Of a stretch of DNA of 64,000 nt, positions 30,391 through 43,924 are shown in pieces. Positions within the stretch are counted from its first letter, which is position 1; each line of letters begins with the position of its first letter. Below the pieces are notes generated by a model. It made no database searches and had not been told where the DNA came from. It was given only the letters and a program-made list of their open reading frames with translations. The DNA is taken from contig JAKOON010000069.1 in NCBI GenBank assembly GCA_022577435.1, forward strand, positions 539,062 through 603,061. The letters are read 5' to 3'. The stretch comes from Embiotoca jacksoni. Lineage: Eukaryota > Chordata > Actinopteri > Embiotocidae. The translations under genes and the position numbers were made by a program.

Positions 30391-31421
30391 GTTGATGTGA
30401 TGCTGACGTGATGCTGACGTGATGCTGAAGTGATGTTGACGTGACGTGATGTTGACGTGATGTTGACGTGATGCTGACGTGATGCTGAAGTGATGTTGAC
30501 GTGACGTGATGTTGACGTGATGTTGACGTGATGCTGACGTGATGTTGACGTGATGCTGAAGTGACGTGATGTTGACGTGATGTTGACGTGATGCTGACGT
30601 GATGTTGACGTGATGCTGACGTGATGTAGACGTGATGCTGACGTGATGCTGACGTGATGCTGACGTGATGCTGACGTGATGTTGACGTGATGCTGACGTG
30701 ATGTTGACGTGATGTTGACGTGAACGGATGTTGACGTGATGTTGACGTGACGTGATGTTGACGTGATGCTGACGTGATGCTGACGTGATGCTGACGTGAT
30801 GTTGACGTAATGTTGACGTGATGTTGACGTGATGTTGACGTGATGCTAACGTGATGTTGACGTGATGCTGATGTGATGCTGACGTGATGTTGACGTGATG
30901 TTGACGTGATGCTGACGTGATGCTGACGTGATGTTGACGTGATGTTGACGTGATGCTGACGTGATGTTGACGTGATGTTGATGTGATGCTGACGTGATGC
31001 TGACGTGATGCTGAAGTGATGTTGACGTGACGTGATGTTGACGTGATGTTGACGTGATGCTGACGTGATGCTGAAGTGATGTTGACGTGACGTGATGTTG
31101 ACGTGATGTTGACGTGATGCTGACGTGATGTTGACGTGATGCTGAAGTGACGTGATGTTGACGTGATGTTGACGTGATGCTGACGTGATGTTGACGTGAT
31201 GCTGACGTGATGTAGACGTGATGCTGACGTGATGCTGACGTGATGTTGACGTGATGCTGACGTGATGCTGACGTGATGCTGACGTGATGCTGACGTGATG
31301 TTGACGTGATGCTGACGTGATGTTGACGTGATGTTGACGTGATGTTGACGTGAACGGATGTTGACGTGATGTTGACGTGACGTGATGTTGACGTGATGCT
31401 GACGTGATGCTGACGTGATGC
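30391..31421 (+). repeat. Linker region with 586-bp local tandem repetition
   Basis: The GTTGATGTG landmark at 30,391 recurs at 30,977, and GTAGAC at 30,626 recurs at 31,212, both 586 bp apart, with AAGTG blocks in matching order between them. The second copy diverges soon after the GTAGAC landmark. The region joins the end of copy C to the 1,401-bp tandem duplication. Nothing other than satellite is present. Confidence 0.65.
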
Positions 31422-32822
31422 TTACGTGATGTTGACGTGATGTTGACGTGATGCTGACGTGATGCTGACATGATGTTGACGTGATGTTGACGTGACGTGA
31501 TGTTGACGTGATGCTGACGTGATGTTGACGTGATGTTGACGTGATGTTGACGTGAACGGATGTTGACGTGATGTTGACGTGACGTGATGTTGACGTGATG
31601 CTGACGTGATGCTGACGTGATGCTGACGTGATGTTGACATGATGTTGACGTGATGCTGACGTGATGCTGACGTGATGTTGACGTGATGCTGACGTGATGT
31701 TGACGTGATGTTGACGTGAACGGATGTTGACGTGATGTTGACGTGACGTGATGTTGACGTGATGCTGACGTGATGCTGACGTGATGCTGACGTGATGTTG
31801 ACGTAATGTTGACGTGATGTTGACGTGATGTTGACGTGATGCTGACGTGATGCTGACGTGACGTGATGCTGACGTGAGGCTGACGTGATGTTGACGTGAT
31901 GCTGACGTGATGTTGACGTGATGCTGACGTAATGTTGACGTGATGTTGACGTGATGTTGACGTGACGTGATGCTGACGTGATGCTAACGTGATGCTAACG
32001 TGATGTTGACGTGATGTTGACGTGATGCTGACGTGATGTTGACGTGATGCTGACGTGATGTTGACGTGATGTTGACGTGACGTGATGTTGACGTGACGCT
32101 GACGTGATGCTGACGTGATGCTGAAGTGATGTTGACGTGACGTGATGCTGACGTGATGCTGACGTGATGCTAACGTGATGTTGACGTGATGCTGACGTGA
32201 TGTTGACGTGATGCTGACGTGATGCTGACGTGATGTTGACGTGATGTTGAGGTGATGCTGACGTGATGCTGACGTGATGCTGACGTGATGTTGACGTGAT
32301 GCTGACGTGATGCTGACGTGATGCTGATGTGATGTTGACGTGATGCTGACGTGATGTTGACGTGATGTTGAGGTGATGTTGACGTGACGTTGAGGTGATG
32401 TTGACGTGATGTTGACGTGATGTTGACGTGATGCTGACGTGATGCTGACGTGATGCTGACGTGATGTTGACGTGATGTTGACGTGATGCTGACGTGATGC
32501 TGAAGTGATGTTGACGTGACGTGATGTTGACGTGATGTTGACGTGATGCTGACGTGATGCTGACGTGATGTTGACGTGACGTGATGTTGACGTGATGTTG
32601 ACGTGATGCTGACGTGATGTTGACGTGATGCTGAAGTGATGTTGACGTGACGTGATGTTGACGTGATGTTGACGTGATGCTGACGTGATGCTGATGTGAT
32701 GCTGAAGTGATGTTGACGTGACGTGATGTTGACGTGATGTTGACGTGATGCTGACGTGATGCTGACGTGATGTTGACGTGACGTGATGTTGACGTGATGC
32801 TGACGTGATGCTGACGTGATGC
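31422..32822 (+). repeat. 1,401-bp tandem duplication, first copy (contains segment S copy 2)
   Basis: The GCTTAC landmarks at 31,422 and 32,823, the GTGAGGCTG variant (31,874 and 33,275) and the first GAGGTG (32,249 and 33,650) are all 1,401 bp apart. This first copy lacks a 55-bp piece (five monomers) that carries one extra GAGGTG in the second copy, because the later GAGGTG pair is 1,456 bp from its partner. It matches 6,369 onward with a constant offset of 25,053. Confidence 0.8.
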
Positions 32823-35800
32823 TTACGTGATGTTGACGTGATGTTGACGTGATGCTGACGTGATGCTGACATGATGTTGACGTGATGTTGACGTGACGTG
32901 ATGTTGACGTGATGCTGACGTGATGTTGACGTGATGTTGACGTGATGTTGACGTGAACGGATGTTGACGTGATGTTGACGTGACGTGATGTTGACGTGAT
33001 GCTGACGTGATGCTGACGTGATGCTGACGTGATGTTGACATGATGTTGACGTGATGCTGACGTGATGCTGACGTGATGTTGACGTGATGCTGACGTGATG
33101 TTGACGTGATGTTGACGTGAACGGATGTTGACGTGATGTTGACGTGACGTGATGTTGACGTGATGCTGACGTGATGCTGACGTGATGCTGACGTGATGTT
33201 GACGTAATGTTGACGTGATGTTGACGTGATGTTGACGTGATGCTGACGTGATGCTGACGTGACGTGATGCTGACGTGAGGCTGACGTGATGTTGACGTGA
33301 TGCTGACGTGATGTTGACGTGATGCTGACGTAATGTTGACGTGATGTTGACGTGATGTTGACGTGACGTGATGCTGACGTGATGCTGACGTGATGCTAAC
33401 GTGATGTTGACGTGATGTTGACGTGATGCTGACGTGATGTTGACGTGATGCTGACGTGATGTTGACGTGATGTTGACGTGACGTGATGTTGACGTGACGC
33501 TGACGTGATGCTGACGTGATGCTGAAGTGATGTTGACGTGACGTGATGCTGACGTGATGCTGACGTGATGCTAACGTGATGTTGACGTGATGCTGACGTG
33601 ATGTTGACGTGATGCTGACGTGATGCTGACGTGATGTTGACGTGATGTTGAGGTGATGCTGACGTGATGCTGACGTGATGCTGACGTGATGTTGACGTGA
33701 TGCTGACGTGATGCTGACGTGATGCTGACGTGATGTTGACGTGATGTTGAGGTGATGCTGACGTGATGCTGACGTGATGCTGATGTGATGTTGACGTGAT
33801 GCTGACGTGATGTTGACGTGATGTTGAGGTGATGTTGACGTGACGTTGAGGTGATGTTGACGTGATGTTGACGTGATGTTGACGTGATGCTGACGTGATG
33901 CTGACGTGATGCTGACGTGATGTTGACGTGATGTTGACGTGATGCTGACGTGATGCTGAAGTGATGTTGACGTGACGTGATGTTGACGTGATGTTGACGT
34001 GATGCTGACGTGATGCTGACGTGATGTTGACGTGACGTGATGTTGACGTGATGTTGACGTGATGCTGACGTGATGTTGACGTGATGCTGAAGTGATGTTG
34101 ACGTGACGTGATGTTGACGTGATGTTGACGTGATGCTGACGTGATGCTGATGTGATGCTGAAGTGATGTTGACGTGACGTGATGTTGACGTGATGTTGAC
34201 GTGATGCTGACGTGATGCTGACGTGATGTTGACGTGATGTTGACGTGATGCTGACGTGATGTTGACGTGATGCTGACGTGATGTAGACGTGATGCTGACG
34301 TGATGCTGACGTGATGTTGACGTGATGCTGAAGTGATGTTGACGTGACGTGATGTTGACGTGATGTTGACGTGATGTTGACGTGATGTTGACGTGATGCT
34401 GACGTGATGTTGACGTGATGCTGAAGTGATGTTGACGTGACGTGATGTTGACGTGATGTTGACGTGATGCTGACGTGATGTTGACGTGATGCTGACGTGA
34501 TGTAGACGTGATGCTGACGTGATGCTGACGTGATGTTGACGTGATGCTGACGTGATGCTGACGTGATGCTGACGTGATGCTGACGTGATGTTGACGTGAT
34601 GCTGACGTGATGTTGACGTGATGTTGACGTGATGTTGACGTGAACGGATGTTGACGTGATGTTGACGTGACGTGATGTTGACGTGATGCTGACGTGATGC
34701 TGACGTGATGCTTACGTGATGTTGACGTGATGTTGACGTGATGTTGACGTGATGCTTACGTGATCTTGACGTGATGCTGACATGATGTTGACGTGATGTT
34801 GACGTGACGTGATGTTGACGTGATGTTGACGTGATGCTGACGTGATGTTGACGTGATGTTGACGTGATGTTGACGTGAACGGATGTTGACGTGATGTTGA
34901 CGTGACGTGATGTTGACGTGATGCTGACGTGATGCTGACGTGATGCTGACGTGATGCTGACGTGATGTTGACATGATGCTGACGTGATGCTGACGTGATG
35001 CTGACGTGATGTTGACGTGATGCTGACGTGATGTTGACGTGATGTTGACGTGAACGGATGTTGACGTGATGTTGACGTGACGTGATGTTGACGTGATGCT
35101 GACGTGATGCTGACGTGATGCTGACGTGATGTTGACGTAATGTTGACGTGATGTTGACGTGATGTTGACGTGATGCTGACGTGATGTTGACGTGATGCTG
35201 ATGTGATGCTGACGTGATGTTGACGTGATGTTGACGTGATGCTGACGTGATGCTGACGTGATGTTGACGTGATGTTGACGTGATGCTGACGTGATGTTGA
35301 CGTGATGTTGATGTGATGCTGACGTGATGCTGACGTGATGCTGAAGTGATGTTGACGTGACGTGATGTTGACGTGATGTTGACGTGATGCTGACGTGATG
35401 CTGAAGTGATGTTGACGTGACGTGATGTTGACGTGATGTTGACGTGATGCTGACGTGATGTTGACGTGATGTTGACGTGATGTTGACGTGATGCTGACGT
35501 GATGTTGACGTGATGCTGAAGTGATGTTGACGTGACGTGATGTTGACGTGATGTTGACGTGATGCTGACGTGATGTTGACGTGATGCTGACGTGATGTAG
35601 ACGTGATGCTGACGTGATGCTGACGTGATGTTGACGTGATGCTGACGTGATGCTGACGTGATGCTGACGTGATGCTGACGTGATGTTGACGTGATGCTGA
35701 CGTGATGTTGACGTGAACGGATGTTGACGTGATGTTGACGTGACGTGATGTTGACGTGATGCTGACGTGATGCTGACGTGATGCTTACGTGATGTTGACG

Positions 35801-38800
35801 TGATGTTGACGTGATGTTGACGTGATGCTTACGTGATCTTGACGTGATGCTGACATGATGTTGACGTGATGTTGACGTGACGTGATGTTGACGTGATGTT
35901 GACGTGATGCTGACGTGATGTTGACGTGATGTTGACGTGATGTTGACGTGAACGGATGTTGACGTGATGTTGACGTGACGTGATGTTGACGTGATGCTGA
36001 CGTGATGCTGACGTGATGCTGACGTGATGCTGACGTGATGTTGACATGATGCTGACGTGATGCTGACGTGATGCTGACGTGATGTTGACGTGATGCTGAC
36101 GTGATGTTGACGTGATGTTGACGTGAACGGATGTTGACGTGATGTTGACGTGACGTGATGTTGACGTGATGCTGACGTGATGCTGACGTGATGCTGACGT
36201 GATGTTGACGTAATGTTGACGTGATGTTGACGTGATGTTGACGTGATGCTGACGTGATGTTGACGTGATGCTGATGTGATGCTGACGTGATGTTGACGTG
36301 ATGTTGACGTGATGCTGACGTGATGCTGACGTGATGTTGACGTGATGTTGACGTGATGCTGACGTGATGTTGACGTGATGTTGATGTGATGCTGACGTGA
36401 TGCTGACGTGATGCTGAAGTGATGTTGACGTGACGTGATGTTGACGTGATGTTGACGTGATGCTGACGTGATGCTGAAGTGATGTTGACGTGACGTGATG
36501 TTGACGTGATGTTGACGTGATGCTGACGTGATGTTGACGTGATGCTGAAGTGACGTGATGTTGACGTGATGTTGACGTGATGCTGACGTGATGTTGACGT
36601 GATGCTGACGTGATGTAGACGTGATGCTGACGTGATGCTGACGTGATGCTGACGTGATGCTGACGTGATGTTGACGTGATGCTGACGTGATGTTGACGTG
36701 ATGTTGACGTGAACGGATGTTGACGTGATGTTGACGTGACGTGATGTTGACGTGATGCTGACGTGATGCTGACGTGATGCTGACGTGATGTTGACGTAAT
36801 GTTGACGTGATGTTGACGTGATGTTGACGTGATGCTGACGTGATGTTGACGTGATGCTGATGTGATGCTGACGTGATGTTGACGTGATGTTGACGTGATG
36901 CTGACATGATGCTGACGTGATGTTGACGTGATGTTGACGTGATGCTGACGTGATGTTGACGTGATGTTGATGTGATGCTGACGTGATGCTGACGTGATGC
37001 TGAAGTGATGTTGACGTGACGTGATGTTGACGTGATGTTGACGTGATGCTGACGTGATGCTGAAGTGATGTTGACGTGACGTGATGTTGACGTGATGTTG
37101 ACGTGATGCTGACGTGATGTTGACGTGATGCTGAAGTGACGTGATGTTGACATGATGTTGACGTGATGCTGACGTGATGTTGACGTGATGCTGACGTGAT
37201 GTAGACGTGATGCTGACGTGATGCTGACGTGATGTTGACGTGATGCTGACGTGATGCTGACGTGATGCTGACGTGATGCTGACGTGATGTTGACGTGATG
37301 CTGACGTGATGTTGACGTGATGTTGACGTGATGTTGACGTGAACGGATGTTGACGTGATGTTGACGTGACGTGATGTTGACGTGATGCTGACGTGATGCT
37401 GACGTGATGCTTACGTGATGTTGACGTGATGTTGACGTGATGCTGACGTGATGCTGACATGATGTTGACGTGATGTTGACGTGACGTGATGTTGACGTGA
37501 TGCTGACGTGATGTTGACGTGATGTTGACGTGATGTTGACGTGAACGGATGTTGACGTGATGTTGACGTGACGTGATGTTGACGTGATGCTGACGTGATG
37601 CTGACGTGATGCTGACGTGATGTTGACATGATGCTGACGTGATGCTGACGTGATGCTGACGTGATGTTGACGTGATGGCTGACGTGATGTTGACGTGATG
37701 TTGACGTGAACGGATGTTGACGTGATGTTGACGTGACGTGATGTTGACGTGATGCTGACGTGATGCTGACGTGATGCTGACGTGATGTTGACGTAATGTT
37801 GACGTGATGTTGACGTGATGTTGACGTGATGCTGACGTGATGTTGACGTGATGTTGACGTGATGCTGACGTGACGTGATGTTGACGTGATGCTGACGTGA
37901 TGTTGACGTGATGTTGACGTGATGTTGACGTGAACGGATGTTGACGTGATGTTGACGTGACGTGATGTTGACGTGATGCTGACGTGATGCTGACGTGATG
38001 CTGACGTGATGTTGACATGATGCTGACGTGATGCTGACGTGATGCTGACGTGATGTTGACGTGATGCTGACGTGATGTTGACGTGATGTTGACGTGAACG
38101 GATGTTGACGTGATGTTGACGTGACGTGATGTTGACGTGATGCTGACGTGATGCTGACGTGATGCTGACGTGATGTTGACGTAATGTTGACGTGATGTTG
38201 ACGTGATGTTGACGTGATGCTGACGTGATGTTGACGTGATGTTGACGTGATGCTGACGTGATGTTGACGTGATGCTGACGTGATGCTGACGTGATGCTGA
38301 CGTGATGCTGAAGTGATGTTGACGTGACGTGATGTTGACGTGATGTTGACGTGATGCTGACGTGATGCTGAAGTGATGTTGACGTGACGTGATGTTGACG
38401 TGATGTTGACGTGATGTTGACGTGATGCTGACGTGATGTTGACGTGATGCTGAAGTGATGTTGACGTGACGTGATGTTGACGTGATGCTGACGTGATGCT
38501 GACGTGATGCTGAAGTGATGTTGACGTGACGTGATGTTGACGTGATGTTGACGTGATGTTGACGTGATGTTGACGTGATGCTGACGTGATGCTGACGTGA
38601 TGTTGATGTGATGCTGACGTGTTGCTGACGTGATGTTGACGTGATGTTGACGTGATGCTGACGTGATGCTGACGTGATGTTGACGTGACGTGATGTTGAC
38701 GTGATGTTGACGTGATGCTGAAGTGATGTTGACGTGACGTGATGTTGACGTGATGTTGACGTGATGCTGACGTGATGTTGACGTGATGCTGAAGTGATGT

Positions 38801-40350
38801 TGACGTGACGTGATGTTGACGTGATGTTGACGTGATGCTGACGTGATGTTGACGTGATGCTGACGTGATGTAGACGTGATACTGACGTGATGCTGACGTG
38901 ATGTTGACGTGATGCTGACGTGATGTTGACGTGATGTTGACGTGAACGGATGTTGACGTGATGTTGACGTGACGTGATGTTGACGTGATGCTGACGTGAT
39001 GTTGACGTGATGTTGACGTGATGCTGACGTGATGCTGACGTGATGTTGACGTGATGTTGACGTGAACGGATGTTGACGTGATGTTGACGTGACGTGATGT
39101 TGACGTGATGTTGACGTGATGCTGACGTGATGTTGACGTGATGCTGACGTGATGTAGACGTGATGCTGACGTGATGCTGACGTGATGTTGACGTGATGCT
39201 GACGTGATGCTGACGTGATGCTGACGTGATGTTGACGTGATGCTGACGTGATGTTGACGTGATGTTGACGTGATGTTGACGTGAACGGATGTTGACGTGA
39301 TGTTGACGTGACGTGATGTTGACGTGATGCTGACGTGATGCTGACGTGATGCTGACGTGATGTTGACGTGATGCTGACGTGATGCTGACATGATGTTGAC
39401 GTGATGTTGACGTGACGTGATGTTGACGTGATGTTGACGTGATGCTGACGTGATGTTGACGTGATGTTGACGTGATGTTGACGTGAACGGATGTTGACGT
39501 GATGTTGACGTGACGTGATGTTGACGTGATGCTGACGTGATGCTGACGTGATGCTGACGTGATGCTGACGTGATGTTGACATGATGCTGACGTGATGCTG
39601 ACGTGATGCTGACGTGATGTTGACGTGATGCTGACGTGATGTTGACGTGATGTTGACGTGAACGGATGTTGACGTGATGTTGACGTGACGTGATGTTGAC
39701 GTGATGCTGACGTGATGCTGACGTGATGCTGACGTGATGTTGACGTAATGTTGACGTGATGTTGTCGTGATGTTGACGTGATGCTGACGTGATGTTGACG
39801 TGATGTTGACGTGATGCTGACGTGATGTTGACGTGATGCTGATGTGATGCTGACGTGATGTTGACGTGATGTTGACGTGAACGGATGTTGACGTGATGTT
39901 GACGTGACGTGATGTTGACGTGATGCTGACGTGATGCTGACGTGATGCTGACGTGATGTTGACGTAATGTTGACGTGATGTTGACGTGATGTTGACGTGA
40001 TGCTGACGTGATGTTGACGTGATGTTGACGTGATGCTGACGTGACGTGATGTTGACGTGATGCTGACGTGATGTTGACGTGATGTTGACGTGATGTTGAC
40101 GTGAACGGATGTTGACGTGATGTTGACGTGACGTGATGTTGACGTGATGCTGACGTGATGCTGACGTGATGCTGACGTGATGTTGACATGATGCTGACGT
40201 GATGCTGACGTGATGCTGACGTGATGTTGACGTGATGCTGACGTGATGTTGACGTGATGTTGACGTGAACGGATGTTGACGTGATGTTGACGTGACGTGA
40301 TGTTGACGTGATGCTGACGTGATGCTGACGTGATGCTGACGTGATGTTGA
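32823..40350 (+). repeat. Fourth copy (D) of the large block, with its left flank
   Basis: From 32,823 to at least 34,712 the landmarks match 6,369-8,258 with a constant offset of 26,454, including all GAGGTG variants of segment S. From 33,955 to at least 35,829 they match copy B with a constant offset of 19,243, changing to 19,309 further right after an insertion of 66 bp (six monomers) near 37,150. The rare GATGGCTG insertion (37,674) is present, but the GTAATGCTG variant shared by A, B and C is absent. D therefore looks like a copy of the block with its original left flank, separate from the A/B tandem event. Confidence 0.8.
33244..33954 (+). repeat. GAGGTG-rich signature segment S, copy 3
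   Basis: The segment carries GTGAGGCTG at 33,275, two GCTAACGTG variants, GACGCTG, and GAGGTG at 33,650, 33,749, 33,826 and 33,848. Every landmark lies 26,454 bp from its partner in copy 1. Copy 2 (about 31,843-32,500) is the same minus one 55-bp piece, with GAGGTG at 32,249, 32,370 and 32,392. The constant spacing to copy 1 implies no net gain or loss of monomers here since duplication, or recent homogenisation. Confidence 0.8.
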
Positions 40351-41600
40351 CGTTATGTTGACATGATGTTGACGTGATGTTGACGTGATGCTGACGTGAT
40401 GTTGACGTGATGTTGACGTGATGCTGATGTGATGCTGACGTGATGCTGACGTGATGCTGAAGTGATGTTGACGTGACGTGATGTTGACGTGATGTTGACG
40501 TGATGCTGACGTGATGCTGAAGTGATGTTGACGTGACGTGATGTTGACGTGATGTTGACGTGATGCTGACGTGATGTTGACGTGATGCTGACGTGTTGCT
40601 GACGTGATGTTGACGTGATGCTGACGTGATGCTGACGTGATGTTGACGTGACGTGATGTTGACGTGATGTTGACGTGATGCTGACGTGATGTTGACGTGA
40701 TGCTGAAGTGATGTTGACGTGACGTGATGTTGACGTGATGTTGACGTGATGCTGACGTGATGTTGACGTGATGCTGAAGTGATGTTGACGTGACGTGATG
40801 TTGACGTGATGCTGACGTGATGCTGACGTGATGCTGAAGTGATGTTGACGTGACGTGATGTTGACGTGATGTTGACGTGATGTTGACGTGATGTTGACGT
40901 GATGCTGACGTGATGCTGACGTGATGTTGATGTGATGCTGACGTGTTGCTGACGTGATGTTGACGTGATGTTGACGTGATGCTGACGTGATGCTGACGTG
41001 ATGTTGACGTGACGTGATGTTGACGTGATGTTGACGTGATGCTGAAGTGATGTTGACGTGACGTGATGTTGACGTGATGTTGACGTGATGCTGACGTGAT
41101 GTTGACGTGATGCTGAAGTGATGTTGACGTGACGTGATGTTGACGTGATGTTGACGTGATGCTGACGTGATGTTGACGTGATGCTGACGTGATGTAGACG
41201 TGATACTGACGTGATGCTGACGTGATGTTGACGTGATGCTGACGTGATGTTGACGTGATGTTGACGTGATGCTGACGTGATGCTGACGTGATGTTGACGT
41301 GATGTTGACGTGAACGGATGTTGACGTGATGTTGACGTGACGTGATGTTGACGTGATGTTGACGTGATGCTGACGTGATGTTGACGTGATGCTGACGTGA
41401 TGTAGACGTGATGCTGACGTGATGCTGACGTGATGTTGACGTGATGCTGACGTGATGCTGACGTGATGCTGACGTGATGTTGACGTGATGCTGACGTGAT
41501 GTTGACGTGATGTTGACGTGATGTTGACGTGAACGGATGTTGACGTGATGTTGACGTGACGTGATGTTGACGTGATGCTGACGTGATGCTGACGTGATGC
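40351..41600 (+). repeat. Transition from block D to the right-arm HOR array
   Basis: Similarity to copy B at offset 19,309 breaks down after about 40,350 and resumes with an offset near 19,030 (GTTGATGTG at 21,901/40,926), so D has lost about 280 bp here relative to B. It carries a unique GTTATG variant (about 40,352) next to GACATGATGTT. The rest has the usual AAGTG, GTGTTGCTG and GTAGAC/GATACTG landmarks and leads to the GCTTAC landmark at 41,601. Confidence 0.6.
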
Positions 41601-43924
41601 TTACGTGATGTTGACGTGATGCTGACGTGATGCTGACATGATGTTGACGTGATGTTGACGTGACGTGATGTTGACGTGATGTTGACGTGATGCTGACGTG
41701 ATGTTGACGTGATGTTGACGTGATGTTGACGTGAACGGATGTTGACGTGATGTTGACGTGACGTGATGTTGACGTGATGCTGACGTGATGCTGACGTGAT
41801 GCTGACGTGATGCTGACGTGATGTTGACATGATGCTGACGTGATGCTGACGTGATGCTGACGTGATGTTGACGTGATGCTGACGTGATGTTGACGTGATG
41901 TTGATGTGAACGGATGTTGACGTGATGTTGACGTGACGTGATGTTGACGTGATGCTGACGTGATGCTGACGTGATGCTGACGTGATGTTGACGTAATGTT
42001 GACGTGATGTTGTCGTGATGTTGACGTGATGCTGACGTGATGTTGACGTGATGTTGACGTGATGCTGACGTGATGTTGACGTGATGCTGATGTGATGCTG
42101 ACGTGATGTTGACGTGATGTTGACGTGAACGGATGTTGACGTGATGTTGACGTGACGTGATGTTGACGTGATGCTGACGTGATGCTGACGTGATGCTGAC
42201 GTGATGTTGACGTAATGTTGACGTGATGTTGACGTGATGTTGACGTGATGCTGACGTGATGTTGACGTGATGTTGACGTGATGCTGACGTGACGTGATGT
42301 TAACGTGATGCTGACGTGATGTTGACGTGATGTTGACGTGATGTTGACGTGAACGGATGTTGACGTGATGTTGACGTGACGTGATGTTGACGTGATGCTG
42401 ACGTGATGCTGACGTGATGCTGACGTGATGTTGACATGATGCTGACGTGATGCTGACGTGATGCTGACGTGATGTTGACGTGATGCTGACGTGATGTTGA
42501 CGTGATGTTGACGTGAACGGATGTTGACGTGATGTTGACGTGACGTGATGTTGACGTGATGCTGACGTGATGCTGACGTGATGCTGACGTGATGTTGACG
42601 TAATGTTGACGTGATGTTGACGTGATGTTGACGTGATGCTGACGTGATGTTGACGTGATGTTGACGTGATGCTGATGTGATGCTGACGTGATGCTGACGT
42701 GATGCTGAAGTGATGTTGACGTGACGTGATGTTGACGTGATGTTGACGTGATGCTGACGTGATGCTGAAGTGATGTTGACGTGACGTGATGTTGACGTGA
42801 TGTTGACGTGATGCTGACGTGATGTTGACGTGATGCTGACGTGTTGCTGACGTGATGTTGACGTGATGCTGACGTGATGCTGACGTGATGTTGACGTGAC
42901 GTGATGTTGACGTGATGTTGACGTGATGCTGACGTGATGTTGACGTGATGCTGAAGTGATGTTGACGTGACGTGATGTTGACGTGATGTTGACGTGATGC
43001 TGACGTGATGTTGACGTGATGCTGAAGTGATGTTGACGTGACGTGATGTTGACGTGATGCTGACGTGATGCTGACGTGATGCTGAAGTGATGTTGACGTG
43101 ACGTGATGTTGACGTGATGTTGACGTGATGTTGACGTGATGTTGACGTGATGCTGACGTGATGCTGACGTGATGTTGATGTGATGCTGACGTGTTGCTGA
43201 CGTGATGTTGACGTGATGTTGACGTGATGCTGACGTGATGCTGACGTGATGTTGACGTGACGTGATGTTGACGTGATGTTGACGTGATGCTGAAGTGATG
43301 TTGACGTGACGTGATGTTGACGTGATGTTGACGTGATGCTGACGTGATGTTGACGTGATGCTGAAGTGATGTTGACGTGACGTGATGTTGACGTGATGTT
43401 GACGTGATGCTGACGTGATGTTGACGTGATGCTGACGTGATGTAGACGTGATACTGACGTGATGCTGACGTGATGTTGACGTGATGCTGACGTGATGTTG
43501 ACGTGATGTTGACGTGAACGGATGTTGACGTGATGTTGACGTGACGTGATGTTGACGTGATGCTGACGTGATGTTGACGTGATGTTGACGTGATGCTGAC
43601 GTGATGCTGACGTGATGTTGACGTGATGTTGACGTGAACGGATGTTGACGTGATGTTGACGTGACGTGATGTTGACGTGATGTTGACGTGATGCTGACGT
43701 GATGTTGACGTGATGCTGACGTGATGTAGACGTGATGCTGACGTGATGCTGACGTGATGTTGACGTGATGCTGACGTGATGCTGACGTGATGCTGACGTG
43801 ATGTTGACGTGATGCTGACGTGATGTTGACGTGATGTTGACGTGATGTTGACGTGAACGGATGTTGACGTGATGTTGACGTGACGTGATGTTGACGTGAT
43901 GCTGACGTGATGCTGACGTGATGC
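41601..43924 (+). repeat. Right-arm higher-order repeat unit R1 (2,324 bp, type II)
   Basis: Landmarks run in the standard order: GCTTAC, GACATG, AACGG cassette, GTAATG, TTGTCG at +408 (42,009), GATGTG, AACGG cassette, AAGTG blocks, GTGTTGCTG, GTTGATGTG followed by a second GTGTTGCTG, then GTAGACGTGATACTG and GTAGACGTGATGCTG before the next GCTTAC. The unit length is identical to that at 50,098-52,421. One GTTAACG variant (near 42,301) is private to this copy. Confidence 0.8.
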
